Assembly (NCBI GenBank): GCA_964533045.1
Contig: CAZHKT010000035.1
Coordinates: 1-28,629 of the forward strand
From: JACQNR01 sp964533045
GTDB lineage: Bacteria > Acidobacteriota > Terriglobia > UBA7540
Direction: 5' to 3'
DNA: 28,629 nucleotides
In this document: piece after piece, positions 7,843 to 16,071 of the stretch
Layout of the letters: the number at the start of each line of letters is the position of its first letter
Numbering within the stretch: position 1 is the first letter of the stretch
Program-made: the position numbers and the translations under genes
The notes under the pieces: model-generated
Database searches by the model: none
What the model was told of the DNA's origin: nothing
Seen by the model: the letters and a program-made list of their open reading frames with translations, nothing else

Positions 7843-8928
7843 ATGACTACGCTTCGGGTTCGCGCTAAATCGGGTTCTTACGAGGTGGTGATGGGGCGCG
7901 GCGCCTGGGCGGCCCTGGGGCGGCTGGAACGCAGGCGCTACACCTCCGTGTTTGTTCTCACGGAAGGGGTTTTATGGCAGAAGTGGGGCCGCGCTTTTGT
8001 GCGGGCGACGCGATGGAAGGGATTACGACCCATTGTCGTTCCCACCGGCGAAACTTCCAAGAGCCTGCGCAGCGCGGAGCGGGTGGCGGGAGCGCTGCTG
8101 GCGCAGGGCGCGGACCGCAAATCGCTGCTCATTGCGTTGGGCGGGGGCGTCATTGGCGACCTGGGCGGATTCGTTGCTTCCACCTACATGCGCGGGATTG
8201 ATTGCGTGCAGGTTCCCACCACCGTTGTGGCGCAGGTGGACAGCGCCATCGGCGGCAAGACGGCGGTGAACGTCGGCGCCATGAAGAATCTGGTGGGAAC
8301 GTTCACGCCGCCGCGCCTGGTACTGGCGGATCCCGCCGTCCTTTCGACTCTCACCCTGCGCACCTTCCGCTCCGGCCTGCACGAAGTCATCAAGCACGGA
8401 GTCATCTCCGGGCCGAAGCTCTTCCGGCAACTGGAAGAGAACCTGGACCGGATGCTTCCGGCCAACGCGCGCCATCTCGGACCCCTTCTTGCCCAGGCCG
8501 CCCGCGTGAAAGTGGATGTGGTGAGCCGCGACGAACGCGAAGCTGGCCTCCGCCGCATGCTCAATCTGGGGCATACCTTCGGCCATGCGCTGGAGGAAGT
8601 CACGCATTACCGCCGGTTTCTGCACGGCGAAGCGGTGGCGTGGGGCCTGCTGGCAGCAACGGCGCTGGCTCGAAGAGTCGGCCTGCTGGACCCGGCAGAG
8701 GCGGAGCGTATCGCTTCCCTGATTCTGCGCGTCCAGAAATTGCCGCGCATCCATGACCTGGAAGCTCCAAGAGTCATGTCCTTGCTCACGCGCGACAAGA
8801 AAGCGGTGGGCGGGCGAATTCACTGGGTTCTACCGGAAGGTATTGGCAGGCTCAAGATCACGGCCGACATCGCCGCGCGCGATGCCGAAGCCGCCTTCCG
8901 CGAAGTGCAAGAGATCCGAGCGTCATGA
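7843..8928 (+). CDS. aroB: 3-dehydroquinate synthase (AroB)
   Basis: This enzyme catalyses the second step of the shikimate pathway, converting DAHP to 3-dehydroquinate with NAD and a divalent metal in the cytoplasm. The 361-aa length is normal. Visible motifs are GGGVIGDLGGFVASTYMRG (NAD-binding, residues 100-118), PTTVVAQVDSAIGGKTAVN (125-143), GLHEVIKHG (metal ligand Glu181), NLGHTFGHALE (His244) and HGEAVAWG (His261). The ATG at 7843 sits right after GAGGGGG and gives the family-standard length; upstream in-frame starts add an unlikely arginine-rich tail. Its stop overlaps the menG start by four bases (ATGA), so the two are translationally coupled. Confidence 0.97.
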   Translation: MTTLRVRAKSGSYEVVMGRGAWAALGRLERRRYTSVFVLTEGVLWQKWGRAFVRATRWKGLRPIVVPTGETSKSLRSAERVAGALLAQGADRKSLLIALGGGVIGDLGGFVASTYMRGIDCVQVPTTVVAQVDSAIGGKTAVNVGAMKNLVGTFTPPRLVLADPAVLSTLTLRTFRSGLHEVIKHGVISGPKLFRQLEENLDRMLPANARHLGPLLAQAARVKVDVVSRDEREAGLRRMLNLGHTFGHALEEVTHYRRFLHGEAVAWGLLAATALARRVGLLDPAEAERIASLILRVQKLPRIHDLEAPRVMSLLTRDKKAVGGRIHWVLPEGIGRLKITADIAARDAEAAFREVQEIRAS

Positions 8929-9683
8929 GCGCCCACTCCCCTCTGGCCGCGCGCGGCAGTCCTCTCGGAAAACCGGGCGATGCATCCTCGACGGCGGCGG
9001 CCGTGCGCCAGATGTTCGACTCCGTCGCGCCGCGCTACGATTTCCTGAACCACTTCCTTTCGCTCGGCCTCGATATTCGGTGGCGCCGGGCGGCGGCGCT
9101 GGCGCTCGGTGACATTCTGTCGCGGCCCGGTTCCACCGTCGCCGATGTCTGCTGCGGGACGGGCGATCTGACGCTGGCCTTCGCGCGCCATTCGGCGGGC
9201 TTGGTGGTCGGAACCGATTTCTCGAAACCCATGCTGCGCCGCGCCCTGGCCAAGTCACGAGGGGCCCGGCCGCAACCCCTCTTCCTGGAAGCGGACACGC
9301 TCCATCTGCCCTTTCCGGATAACGCGCTCGACGCCCTCGGCGCGGCGTTCGGATTTCGCAATCTGGCCAGTTACGAGGAGGGCTTGCGGGAGATGCGCCG
9401 CGTCCTCAAGCCCGGAGGCCGCCTGGCGATTCTGGAATTCTCGCGCCTTCGCTGGCCGCTGTTCGGCGCCCTCTTCGAGGGGTATTTCCGTTATGTGCTG
9501 CCGCGGCTGGGATCCTGGATCTCCGGCACGCGCGGCCCCTACCAGTACCTGCCACTCTCGGTGGCCACATTTCCGGATCAGGAGGAATTCGCCGCCGCGT
9601 TCCGCACGGCAGGATTCATCAACGTGCAATACAGGAATTTCTGCGGCGGGGTGGCCGCGCTTCATCTGGGGGAGAAGGGCTAA
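8925..9683 (+). CDS. menG: Demethylmenaquinone methyltransferase (MenG/UbiE)
   Basis: This enzyme C-methylates demethylmenaquinone (or the ubiquinone precursor) with S-adenosylmethionine, the last step of menaquinone synthesis. The 252-aa protein has the UbiE signature MFDSVAPRYDFLNHFLSLG (residues 30-48). It also has SAM motif VADVCCGTGDL (72-82), RVLKPGGRLAILEFS and the C-terminal GGVAALHLGEK. The first 20 residues are a low-complexity extension, so a slightly later start is possible, but the ATGA overlap with aroB favours this one. Menaquinone would supply the cytochrome bd oxidase encoded in the same window. Which quinone is used is inferred from lineage, not read from the sequence. Confidence 0.95.
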   Translation: MSAHSPLAARGSPLGKPGDASSTAAAVRQMFDSVAPRYDFLNHFLSLGLDIRWRRAAALALGDILSRPGSTVADVCCGTGDLTLAFARHSAGLVVGTDFSKPMLRRALAKSRGARPQPLFLEADTLHLPFPDNALDALGAAFGFRNLASYEEGLREMRRVLKPGGRLAILEFSRLRWPLFGALFEGYFRYVLPRLGSWISGTRGPYQYLPLSVATFPDQEEFAAAFRTAGFINVQYRNFCGGVAALHLGEKG

Positions 9684-9750
9684 AGACCAGGACTGCAACC
9701 GGCTTTCCGGGATCGCCGCCAACCACCCGGTTCGCCGCCCGCGCTTGCGA

Positions 9751-10314
9751 CTATTTCTTTCCTTCCAATGAGCCGCCCGCCGCCTTCAATTCCTTTTCGG
9801 CCTTTTCAATTTCCTTCTTGGCCTTCTCGATTTCCTGTTTCAGGCTGGCAACAGAAGCGCTCTTGTCCTTGATTTTCGCAGCCAGTGTCGCCTGCGTGTC
9901 CGGCGCGAGTTCGCTGGCCTGCTGAATCCGGAGCAGATTCAGTTCGTCCTCGGCCAGTCCGAGGCGTTCCTCCAGGCCCTTCAGGTTCGCGCGGCTCTGC
10001 TCGAGCTGATCGCGCATGGCATCCAGGTCGGGTTGGTCAGACTGGTCCGGCTCCGCCTCCGGCGGATGTTCGAATTCTCGCCGCTGCTCGTCGCTGAGCG
10101 CGGGCGGTGCCGCTGCCATTCCGCCCGCCGCCGTCAAGCCTTCGCCGGCCGGCCGGCGGGGCAGATTGTCGTTGGTGTAGACGCGCACCGAGCGTTCTTT
10201 CATGACCTTCATCCGTTGCTCGCGCGACTGCTTGGCCAGCTTGGCCAGGTCCTGGGCGCTGGCAGCAAGGGCGGGCAGCATGAACGCCATCAGCATCAGA
10301 AACACTTTTTTCAT
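9751..10314 (-). CDS. Exported coiled-coil protein with SVRVYTNDN motif (paralogue 2)
   Basis: The function is unknown. The 187-aa protein has a clear signal peptide (MKKVFLMLMAFMLPALAASAQ). Next is a conserved block, LAKLAKQSREQRMKVMKERSVRVYTNDN at about residues 25-51, and then a Pro/Ala-rich linker (RRPAGEGLTAAGGMAAAP). The C-terminal two thirds is heptad-rich and strongly charged, ending in Lys/Glu repeats (EKAKKEIEKAEKELKAAGG), which predicts a long coiled coil in the periplasm. GAGGT upstream of the ATG supports the start. It lies 45 bases after its paralogue at 10360-10920, so the two are probably co-transcribed. I recall similar hypothetical proteins from acidobacteria. Confidence 0.85.
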   Translation of the reverse strand: MKKVFLMLMAFMLPALAASAQDLAKLAKQSREQRMKVMKERSVRVYTNDNLPRRPAGEGLTAAGGMAAAPPALSDEQRREFEHPPEAEPDQSDQPDLDAMRDQLEQSRANLKGLEERLGLAEDELNLLRIQQASELAPDTQATLAAKIKDKSASVASLKQEIEKAKKEIEKAEKELKAAGGSLEGKK

Positions 10315-10359
10315 ACGACCTCAAATGACGGAAGATTCCGCCGCCCGTGGGAGGCTCGG

Positions 10360-10920
10360 TCAGCGCAACCATCCCGGGGGATGTCCCTCGCGGCGCAGCA
10401 GGTCCTGCAAATCCTGGATGGCCTTCTCATCCTCGGCGATTTCCTTCTGCTTCTCCGCGATTTCGTCATTCCTCTTGTTAATCTCGGAGCGCGAAAATTC
10501 TTCTTGGAGCGTCTTGTTGGGATCGGGGAAGTACTGGAGTTGGCCCTGCGCCGCCTTCTGCTGCAGGACCGCCAGTTGCCGCTGGTGCAGTTCCAGGCGC
10601 TCGCGGAGCTTTTTCATTTCCGTGCGGAAATAAGCTTCATCGTGAACCGCGGAACCCGGTGAGGCAGACTCCAGTGAGGACGCCGGTTCAGGCGCGATGG
10701 GCGCCGCCGACATGCCCGCCGCCGCGGTGGGGCCCCGGCCGGCCGGCTGGCGCGGGATGTTGTCGTTGTTCCAGACGCGCACGGAGTGTGCCTGCATCAT
10801 CTTCAGCCGGTTTTCCCGGTGCTGGCGGGCCAGCTCGGCGACCGACGGGCTGCCTTGCGCCAAGACGCAGGGCGCCAGCCCGCAGACGAACAGCCCCAAA
10901 GCCATGATTTTGCACTTCAT
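10360..10920 (-). CDS. Exported coiled-coil protein with SVRVWNNDN motif (paralogue 1)
   Basis: The function is unknown. The 186-aa protein starts at the ATG preceded by GGAGGT five bases upstream; a longer in-frame ORF upstream is not credible. The signal peptide is MKCKIMALGLFVCGLAPCVLAQ. The conserved block ELARQHRENRLKMMQAHSVR, followed by VWNNDNIPRQPAG, matches the neighbour at 9751-10314. The rest is helical and coiled-coil, with KKLRERLELHQRQLAVLQQK, a conserved-looking YFPDPNKTLQEEFSRSEINK segment and a helix ending in RREGHPPGWLR. The pair probably arose by tandem duplication. It is divergent from purL. Confidence 0.87.
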   Translation of the reverse strand: MKCKIMALGLFVCGLAPCVLAQGSPSVAELARQHRENRLKMMQAHSVRVWNNDNIPRQPAGRGPTAAAGMSAAPIAPEPASSLESASPGSAVHDEAYFRTEMKKLRERLELHQRQLAVLQQKAAQGQLQYFPDPNKTLQEEFSRSEINKRNDEIAEKQKEIAEDEKAIQDLQDLLRREGHPPGWLR

Positions 10921-11106
10921 CGCTACCTCCGGTTGGCCTGGCGAGCCATCCCTCAAGGCTAATCTACGCCTCAAGCCGCGCAAAATCAAGCCGGTAGCGC
11001 GGGGCGGCGAGCCGCGCCAACTGCCACAAAGGCGCTGGCGCGGCCCGCAAGGGTGAAAACACCGCCGTGCCCCAGCTGGCGATTCGCGCGCGGCGCCGAA
11101 CTTGGA

Positions 11107-11112
11107 TATAAT
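11107..11112 (+). promoter_or_regulatory. -10 element of the purL promoter
   Basis: A perfect TATAAT sits 75 bases before the purL ATG, inside a 266-base divergent intergenic region (10921-11186) that holds nothing else recognisable. The -35 region (TTCGCG, 18 bases upstream) is a poor match, so the promoter may need an activator. No purine riboswitch or PurR-type box was seen. Confidence 0.45.
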
Positions 11113-11186
11113 GGGAGGCTGGACTCGGACACCAGCTGGCGGGCCAGCCTGCATCACCCAACATTTGCATTTCATTCGGGAGCTCC

Positions 11187-13982
11187 ATGGCCATTCAAGC
11201 GGTTTTCGCCCTGTCCCAGGACGACCCGGAGGCGCGAAGCTGGCTGGGATTTTTGCGCCAGCACGGCTGCTCCGGGCTCTCCCATCTCATCATTGAGCGC
11301 GTTTTCTGGCTGGAGGGGGAGTTCGATCGCGACCGGCTGATGCCATTGCTGGTGAATCCCCTCTACCAGGTGGCTTCCGACCATTCTCAGCTGGATTCGT
11401 CGCTCGGCCCGATTGTGGAGATCGCCTACCGTCCCGCCGTCACGGACCCGGAGACGCCCTCCATTCTTGCCGGAGCCCGGGCGCTGGGTGAAACCGGCCT
11501 GGAATTCGCGCGTCTCAGCCGGCGCTATCAGTTCGTGGGCTTGAGCGAGGCCGAGGCGCGCCGCGTCGCGGGCCGCTTCCTCTACAATAAAATCGTCGAG
11601 CGCGTGCGCGAGCCGGACGAGGCCGTGACCACGCTGCGCCCCACCGGGACGCCCGAACCCGTTCAGACGATCCCACTGTCCGGAATGACCGACGAACAAC
11701 TGGCCGCCATTTCGAGGGAGCGTTCGTGGTATGCGCCGCTGTCGCAAATGAAAGCCATCCAGGCCCACGAACTCGCCCAGGGCCGGCCGCACACCGACGC
11801 GGAGATTGAAATCCTGGTGCAAAGCTGGAGCGATCATTGCTACCACACCACGTGGAAAAGCCTCGGATTGCTCAAGCAGCTTTCCGCGGCGACCGCGAAG
11901 ATCCATCACCCGCTGGTGGTTTCATCCTTCAAGGACAACGCCGGCGGCATCGAGTTCTACGACGACTGGGTGGTGACCATCAAGGGTGAGACGCACAATT
12001 TCCCCAGTTCCATTGCGCCGTTTGGCGGCATCGCCACCAAGCACGGCGGCGTGATTCGCGACACGCTGGGCTTTGGCAAGGGCGCCTATCCTATCGGCGG
12101 CACCACCATCATGGGCACCATGGACCCGCGCATGGCCGACGACGCGGTGCCTCCCGGGGCGCTCCACCCGCAGCTCATCGTTTCGGAGTCTATTCGCGCC
12201 ACGGCCTATTACGTGAACCCCATGGGCATTCCGATGATGCACCCCATCTACCGCATCCATCCGGGTTACGCCAAGTGTTTTGCGCTGGGGCATTCGCTGG
12301 GCCTGATTCCGAAGAAGTACGCGGTCAAGGATGCGCCCCAGCCGGGCGACGTCGCGCTGCTGATCGGCGGCGAAACGGGCCGCGACGGCATCCACGGCGC
12401 CACCGCCAGTTCGACCGGCATGACCGGCGAGACGCTCGTGAAGGAGTCCGCCGCCGTGCAGATCGGGCATCCCATTACCGAGCGGCGTTTCACCTCGGCG
12501 ATTCCCGTGCTGCGCGATGCGGGTTGCATCCGCTCCATTACCGACCTGGGCGCGGGCGGCATCTCCTGCGCGGTGGGCGAGATGGGATCGGAAACGGGCG
12601 TCCAGATTGATCTCGACACGGTGAAATTGAAGGATCGCAGCCTCACGGCGTGGGAAATCCTGCTCTCTGAGTCGCAGGAGCGCATGCTGATCGCCGTGCC
12701 TCCGGAAAAGTTGAACGAGGCGGAAGCCATTCTGGATCGCTACGAGGTGTTGCATACGGTCCTGGGACAATTCACCGACTCCCATCGCCTGGAGGCTACC
12801 TGGCAGGGCCAGAAGGTCGTGGACCTGGAGATGGACTTCCTCTGGGAGGCCTGCCCCATCGATCCGACCGAGGTCGAGATACCCCAGCGGCACCTCCAGC
12901 CGGTCCGCATTCCCGAGCCTCAAACGGAAGCCGAGTGGTCCGACGCCATCCAGCGGGTGCTCGCCCACTATCACTGCTGCGACCAGCTCGCGGCGGGCTC
13001 GCGCTTTGATACCACGGTGCAGGGAAGGACCGCCCTCGGCCCCTACGGCGGCAAGAACCATCGCATGCCGACGAATCTCTATGTCTCGGCGCCGCTGCGC
13101 GGCCAGACGCGCGGCGTCATCACCACCGTGGCGTTTAATCCGTTCTACGGCGACATTGATCCTCCCGCCATGGCGCGCTTGATGATGTTCGAGGCGGTGA
13201 CAAAGGCGGTCGTGGCAGGAGCCGACTACCGGGAACTGGCGCTGTGCGACAATTTTTACACACCCAAGGTCCGCCCGGATGTGGCCTGGGACTTGCGGGA
13301 AATGGTCCGCGTCATCGCCGAGCTTTCCGTGCAATTGGGCATCCCATTCATTTCGGGTAAAGATTCCAGTTCGGGCACCATGGAGAGCGCTGGGCGGCGG
13401 ATTGATGTGCCGCCGACGTTGGTGGTTTGCGCCTTCGGCCGTGTGCCGGACATCCGGCGCGTGGTGACCAAGGAGTTCAAACAAGCCGGAAACCGCCTGG
13501 TCATCGTTGGCAAGACTCGCCCCTGCGCGCTGGGCGGCAGTGTGTATGCGGATTGTCACGGCCAGCGCGGCGACGCGCTTTTCGACGCGCACTCCGGCGC
13601 CGAGATGAAATCCATCTGGGAAGCCCTGGGCCGGGCCTACGCCGATGGCGCGTATCGTTCTGCCTCGGCCATCGCCGAGGGCGGCGTGCTGCTGCGGCTT
13701 TTTGAAGCTGCCTACGGCTCGGGCCTGGGCGCGCGCATCGCCCTTCCCGACGACGATGCCGACGGCTTGCTCTTTGGCGAATTCATCGGGTCCGTCCTGC
13801 TGGAAGTGCCCGCCCATCGGGATCTGCGAAAGTATCTCGGCGGCCTGCCGCACTTGCTGCTGGGTGAAGTGACTTCCGCCCCGCAACTGGAATTGACGAG
13901 GCAGGGAGTCACGATCTGGAAGGCGCCGGTCAGTGAGATGGCTGAGGCCTGGTCCAGCACGTTCCGCGAGGTGGTGAAATGA
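11187..13982 (+). CDS. purL: Phosphoribosylformylglycinamidine synthase, PurS-PurL fusion
   Basis: This is the ATP-dependent amidotransferase of purine synthesis, converting FGAR to FGAM with ammonia from PurQ. The 931-aa protein is longer than bacillus-type PurL (about 740 aa). Residues 1-170 form an extra N-terminal module resembling PurS-like alpha/beta units (FWLEGEFDRDRLMPLLVNPL). This makes it a PurS-PurL fusion, though shorter than the proteobacterial 1,300-aa enzyme that also carries PurQ. The catalytic core shows WSDHCYH (about 214-220), KGETHNFPSSIAPFGGIATK, DLGAGGISCAVGEMG and ISGKDSSSGT. GGGAG precedes the ATG. The stop overlaps the purQ start (ATGA). Confidence 0.96.
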   Translation: MAIQAVFALSQDDPEARSWLGFLRQHGCSGLSHLIIERVFWLEGEFDRDRLMPLLVNPLYQVASDHSQLDSSLGPIVEIAYRPAVTDPETPSILAGARALGETGLEFARLSRRYQFVGLSEAEARRVAGRFLYNKIVERVREPDEAVTTLRPTGTPEPVQTIPLSGMTDEQLAAISRERSWYAPLSQMKAIQAHELAQGRPHTDAEIEILVQSWSDHCYHTTWKSLGLLKQLSAATAKIHHPLVVSSFKDNAGGIEFYDDWVVTIKGETHNFPSSIAPFGGIATKHGGVIRDTLGFGKGAYPIGGTTIMGTMDPRMADDAVPPGALHPQLIVSESIRATAYYVNPMGIPMMHPIYRIHPGYAKCFALGHSLGLIPKKYAVKDAPQPGDVALLIGGETGRDGIHGATASSTGMTGETLVKESAAVQIGHPITERRFTSAIPVLRDAGCIRSITDLGAGGISCAVGEMGSETGVQIDLDTVKLKDRSLTAWEILLSESQERMLIAVPPEKLNEAEAILDRYEVLHTVLGQFTDSHRLEATWQGQKVVDLEMDFLWEACPIDPTEVEIPQRHLQPVRIPEPQTEAEWSDAIQRVLAHYHCCDQLAAGSRFDTTVQGRTALGPYGGKNHRMPTNLYVSAPLRGQTRGVITTVAFNPFYGDIDPPAMARLMMFEAVTKAVVAGADYRELALCDNFYTPKVRPDVAWDLREMVRVIAELSVQLGIPFISGKDSSSGTMESAGRRIDVPPTLVVCAFGRVPDIRRVVTKEFKQAGNRLVIVGKTRPCALGGSVYADCHGQRGDALFDAHSGAEMKSIWEALGRAYADGAYRSASAIAEGGVLLRLFEAAYGSGLGARIALPDDDADGLLFGEFIGSVLLEVPAHRDLRKYLGGLPHLLLGEVTSAPQLELTRQGVTIWKAPVSEMAEAWSSTFREVVK

Positions 13983-14710
13983 GCCAAGCTGTCACGGCGG
14001 TACTGTACGCGCCGGGCACCAATTGCCACGAGGAGACGATAGCCGCCATTGAGCTGGCGGGCGGCGCGGCGCGACTGGTGCTCTTGCGCGACCTGACGGA
14101 CGGCCGCGACCGGCTTGATCATTACCAGGCGGCCGTCGTTCCAGGCGGATTTTCCTTCGGCGATCACCTGGGCGCCGGGCGCATCTTCGGGACTTCGCTG
14201 GTGGCGCAGCTTTCGGAGCAGCTCCACGCATTTCTGGCAGGAGACAAACCCATACTCGGGGTCTGCAACGGCTTTCAGGTGCTTACCGAGGCAGGCATTC
14301 TCCCGGCGCGAACCCCGGGCAAGCGCACCATGGCGCTTATCGAGAACCAGTCCGCGCATTTCGAAGATCGCAAGGTTCGCCTGCGGGTCGCCGAGGAGAA
14401 TTGCATCTGGACAAAGGGCCTGGCCGGGCGCGTGCTCGAGATGCCTTCCGCACACGCCGAGGGCCGCCCGCTCATGGCCGCCGGAACGCGGCCCCACGTG
14501 GTGTTCCGTTATGTGGATGCGAACGGACAGCCCACCCTGCAATACCCCGACAATCCCAACGGCGCGCCGGACGCCGTGGCCGGGGTCAGCGACGACACGG
14601 GGCTCGTGCTCGGATTGATGCCGCATCCCGAACGGGCCGCCTTTCCCGCCCACTACTCTCAGGACGGATTGGAGGTTTTCAAGAATCTGGTGTCCTTCCT
14701 TGCCCGCTGA
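13979..14710 (+). CDS. purQ: Phosphoribosylformylglycinamidine synthase, glutaminase subunit (PurQ)
   Basis: This class I glutamine amidotransferase hydrolyses glutamine and passes ammonia to PurL. The 243-aa length is normal. The nucleophile elbow ILGVCNGFQVL holds the catalytic Cys96, and MPHPERAAFP holds the His216/Glu218 pair. The N-terminal APGTNCHEET and PGGFSFGDHLGAG are also family motifs. It overlaps purL by four bases, so the two subunits are made in a fixed ratio. No separate purS gene is next to it, in line with the extra module at the PurL N-terminus. Confidence 0.97.
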   Translation: MSQAVTAVLYAPGTNCHEETIAAIELAGGAARLVLLRDLTDGRDRLDHYQAAVVPGGFSFGDHLGAGRIFGTSLVAQLSEQLHAFLAGDKPILGVCNGFQVLTEAGILPARTPGKRTMALIENQSAHFEDRKVRLRVAEENCIWTKGLAGRVLEMPSAHAEGRPLMAAGTRPHVVFRYVDANGQPTLQYPDNPNGAPDAVAGVSDDTGLVLGLMPHPERAAFPAHYSQDGLEVFKNLVSFLAR

Positions 14711-14790
14711 CTGACGCCACCCCTAAGGTTCTTACACACCAGGCCGATAGAAATCCTGACCCAAATCAGGCGCGCACAGAGCGGGGTGCG

Positions 14791-15939
14791 ATGGACGGGG
14801 GAAAACAGAACGCCAACATCCTCATCGTGGATGACGAACCGGTCATCTGCAATCTTCTGAGCGAGAGCCTCACGCTGTCGGGCTATCGCTGCCGGACGTG
14901 CTCGAACGGCGAGGACGCGCTGGCCCTGCTGGCGAAGGAACCCTTTGACCTCGTCATTTCCGACATTCGCATGCCGCGCCTGAGCGGCATGGAGTTGCTG
15001 CAGCAGGCGCATCCGCTCTTCCCGCAGACGGCCTTTCTGATGGTCACGGGGGAGGAGGACATTCGCGTCGGCATTCAGGCGATGAAGCAGGGCGCCTCGG
15101 ATTATCTTCTCAAGCCGATTCAACTCGAGGAGCTGTCACTGAGCGTTGAGCGGGCGATTGGCGTCCGGCGCATGGAGCTGGAACTCGATCGGTACCGCCG
15201 GAGTCTGGAAGAAGCGGTGGAGGGGCGAACGCAGCAGCTGGAATCGGCCATGCGCCGCATTGAAATGACGTACGACGAGACGCTGGAGGCGCTGGGCGCG
15301 GCGCTCGACCTGCGCGACACGGAGACCGCCGGCCACTCCAAGCGTGTCAGCGGCTACTGCCTGGAAATGGCGACCGCTCTCCAACGGCCTCCGGATGAGT
15401 TGCGCCACATCATGCGCGGCTCCTACTTGCACGACATCGGCAAGATCGGGATTCCCGACGCCATTCTGCTCAAGGAAGGGAAATTGACCCCCGAGGAGAT
15501 GGCGGTCATGCAAACGCACGTGCGCATCGGGTACGATCTGGTATCGCGCATCGCGTTTCTGGCGCCGGCTGCGGCGATTGTGCTGACGCATCAGGAACGA
15601 TGGGATGGAACGGGTTACCCCCAGGGTCTGGTGGGCGACGAGATTCCGCTGGGGGCTCGTATCTTTGCCATCGCCGACACGCTGGACGCCATGACCTCGG
15701 ACCGGCCTTACCGCAAAGCGCTGCCCCTCCAGGTGGCGCGCGAGGAGATCGTCCGCTTCTCCGGCAAGCAGTTCGATCCCGAGATCGTTCGCCTGTTCTG
15801 CTCGCTGCCGGAGGAGCGCTGGGAGGCGATCCGGCTGGACCAAAGACTGCCGCGCCTGGCTAAGCCGGTCGCGCCGCCGGTGATAGCCTCGCTCGCCCGG
15901 CCCGTCCGGCGGCCGGATCCGCTGGCAGCGGCGAATTAG
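14791..15939 (+). CDS. Response regulator with HD-GYP cyclic-di-GMP phosphodiesterase domain
   Basis: This 382-aa two-domain regulator would be phosphorylated by a histidine kinase and would degrade cyclic di-GMP. The REC domain is at 8-120, with DDEP (14-17), phospho-acceptor Asp58 in ISDIRMPRLSG, VTGEED and Lys108 in LKPI. A helical linker (125-165) follows. The HD-GYP domain spans about 165-350 and is fully intact, with HSKRVSGYC, YLHDIGKIGIPD (His214-Asp215), HVRIGYDL, HQERWDGTGYPQGL (GYP at 275-277) and IADTLDAMTSDRPYR. The ATG at 14791 is preceded by GCGGGGTG; a longer in-frame frame starting inside purQ is a shadow. It is a lone gene 80 bases after purQ, and no partner kinase is visible. 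Confidence 0.94.
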   Translation: MDGGKQNANILIVDDEPVICNLLSESLTLSGYRCRTCSNGEDALALLAKEPFDLVISDIRMPRLSGMELLQQAHPLFPQTAFLMVTGEEDIRVGIQAMKQGASDYLLKPIQLEELSLSVERAIGVRRMELELDRYRRSLEEAVEGRTQQLESAMRRIEMTYDETLEALGAALDLRDTETAGHSKRVSGYCLEMATALQRPPDELRHIMRGSYLHDIGKIGIPDAILLKEGKLTPEEMAVMQTHVRIGYDLVSRIAFLAPAAAIVLTHQERWDGTGYPQGLVGDEIPLGARIFAIADTLDAMTSDRPYRKALPLQVAREEIVRFSGKQFDPEIVRLFCSLPEERWEAIRLDQRLPRLAKPVAPPVIASLARPVRRPDPLAAAN

Positions 15940-15993
15940 AGGCTGGGGCCGATGGCGCGGCCGCGACGCATCCCCCTCTGAAGAGGTCTCGAT

Positions 15994-16062
15994 CCGGTCG
16001 GAACCGACGAAGAATCTGCGGGGTGACGGAAACTGCAGGCCTTTCGCTCCGCTCCGGGTGCC
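15994..16062. repeat. Degenerate copy of the palindromic repeat
   Basis: Read on the minus strand this contains GGAGCGGAGCGAAAGGCCTGC, followed by CAGATTCTTCGTCGGTTCCG. It recalls the 'ccgagcg-agcgaggaatct' palindromes and their inner 'cagattc' half, but it is much decayed. It lies between the convergent HD-GYP and PAS genes. The relationship to the element at 2800-2934 is by eye only. Confidence 0.35.
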
Positions 16063-16071
16063 AGGCGCGCA

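Noticed and set aside
10964..11194. Open frames in the gap between the coiled-coil gene and purL
   Set aside because: They have no ribosome site or motif. The stretch contains the TATAAT of purL and is best read as a regulatory region.
11922..13886. A 654-codon open frame on the minus strand
   Set aside because: It lies wholly antisense to purL, is full of Arg, His and Gly, and has no family motif. It is a by-product of GC-rich codon usage in the real gene.
14756..14771. Small hairpin CCTGA/TCAGG after purQ as a terminator
   Set aside because: The stem is only five pairs and no T-run follows, so it is too weak to call.
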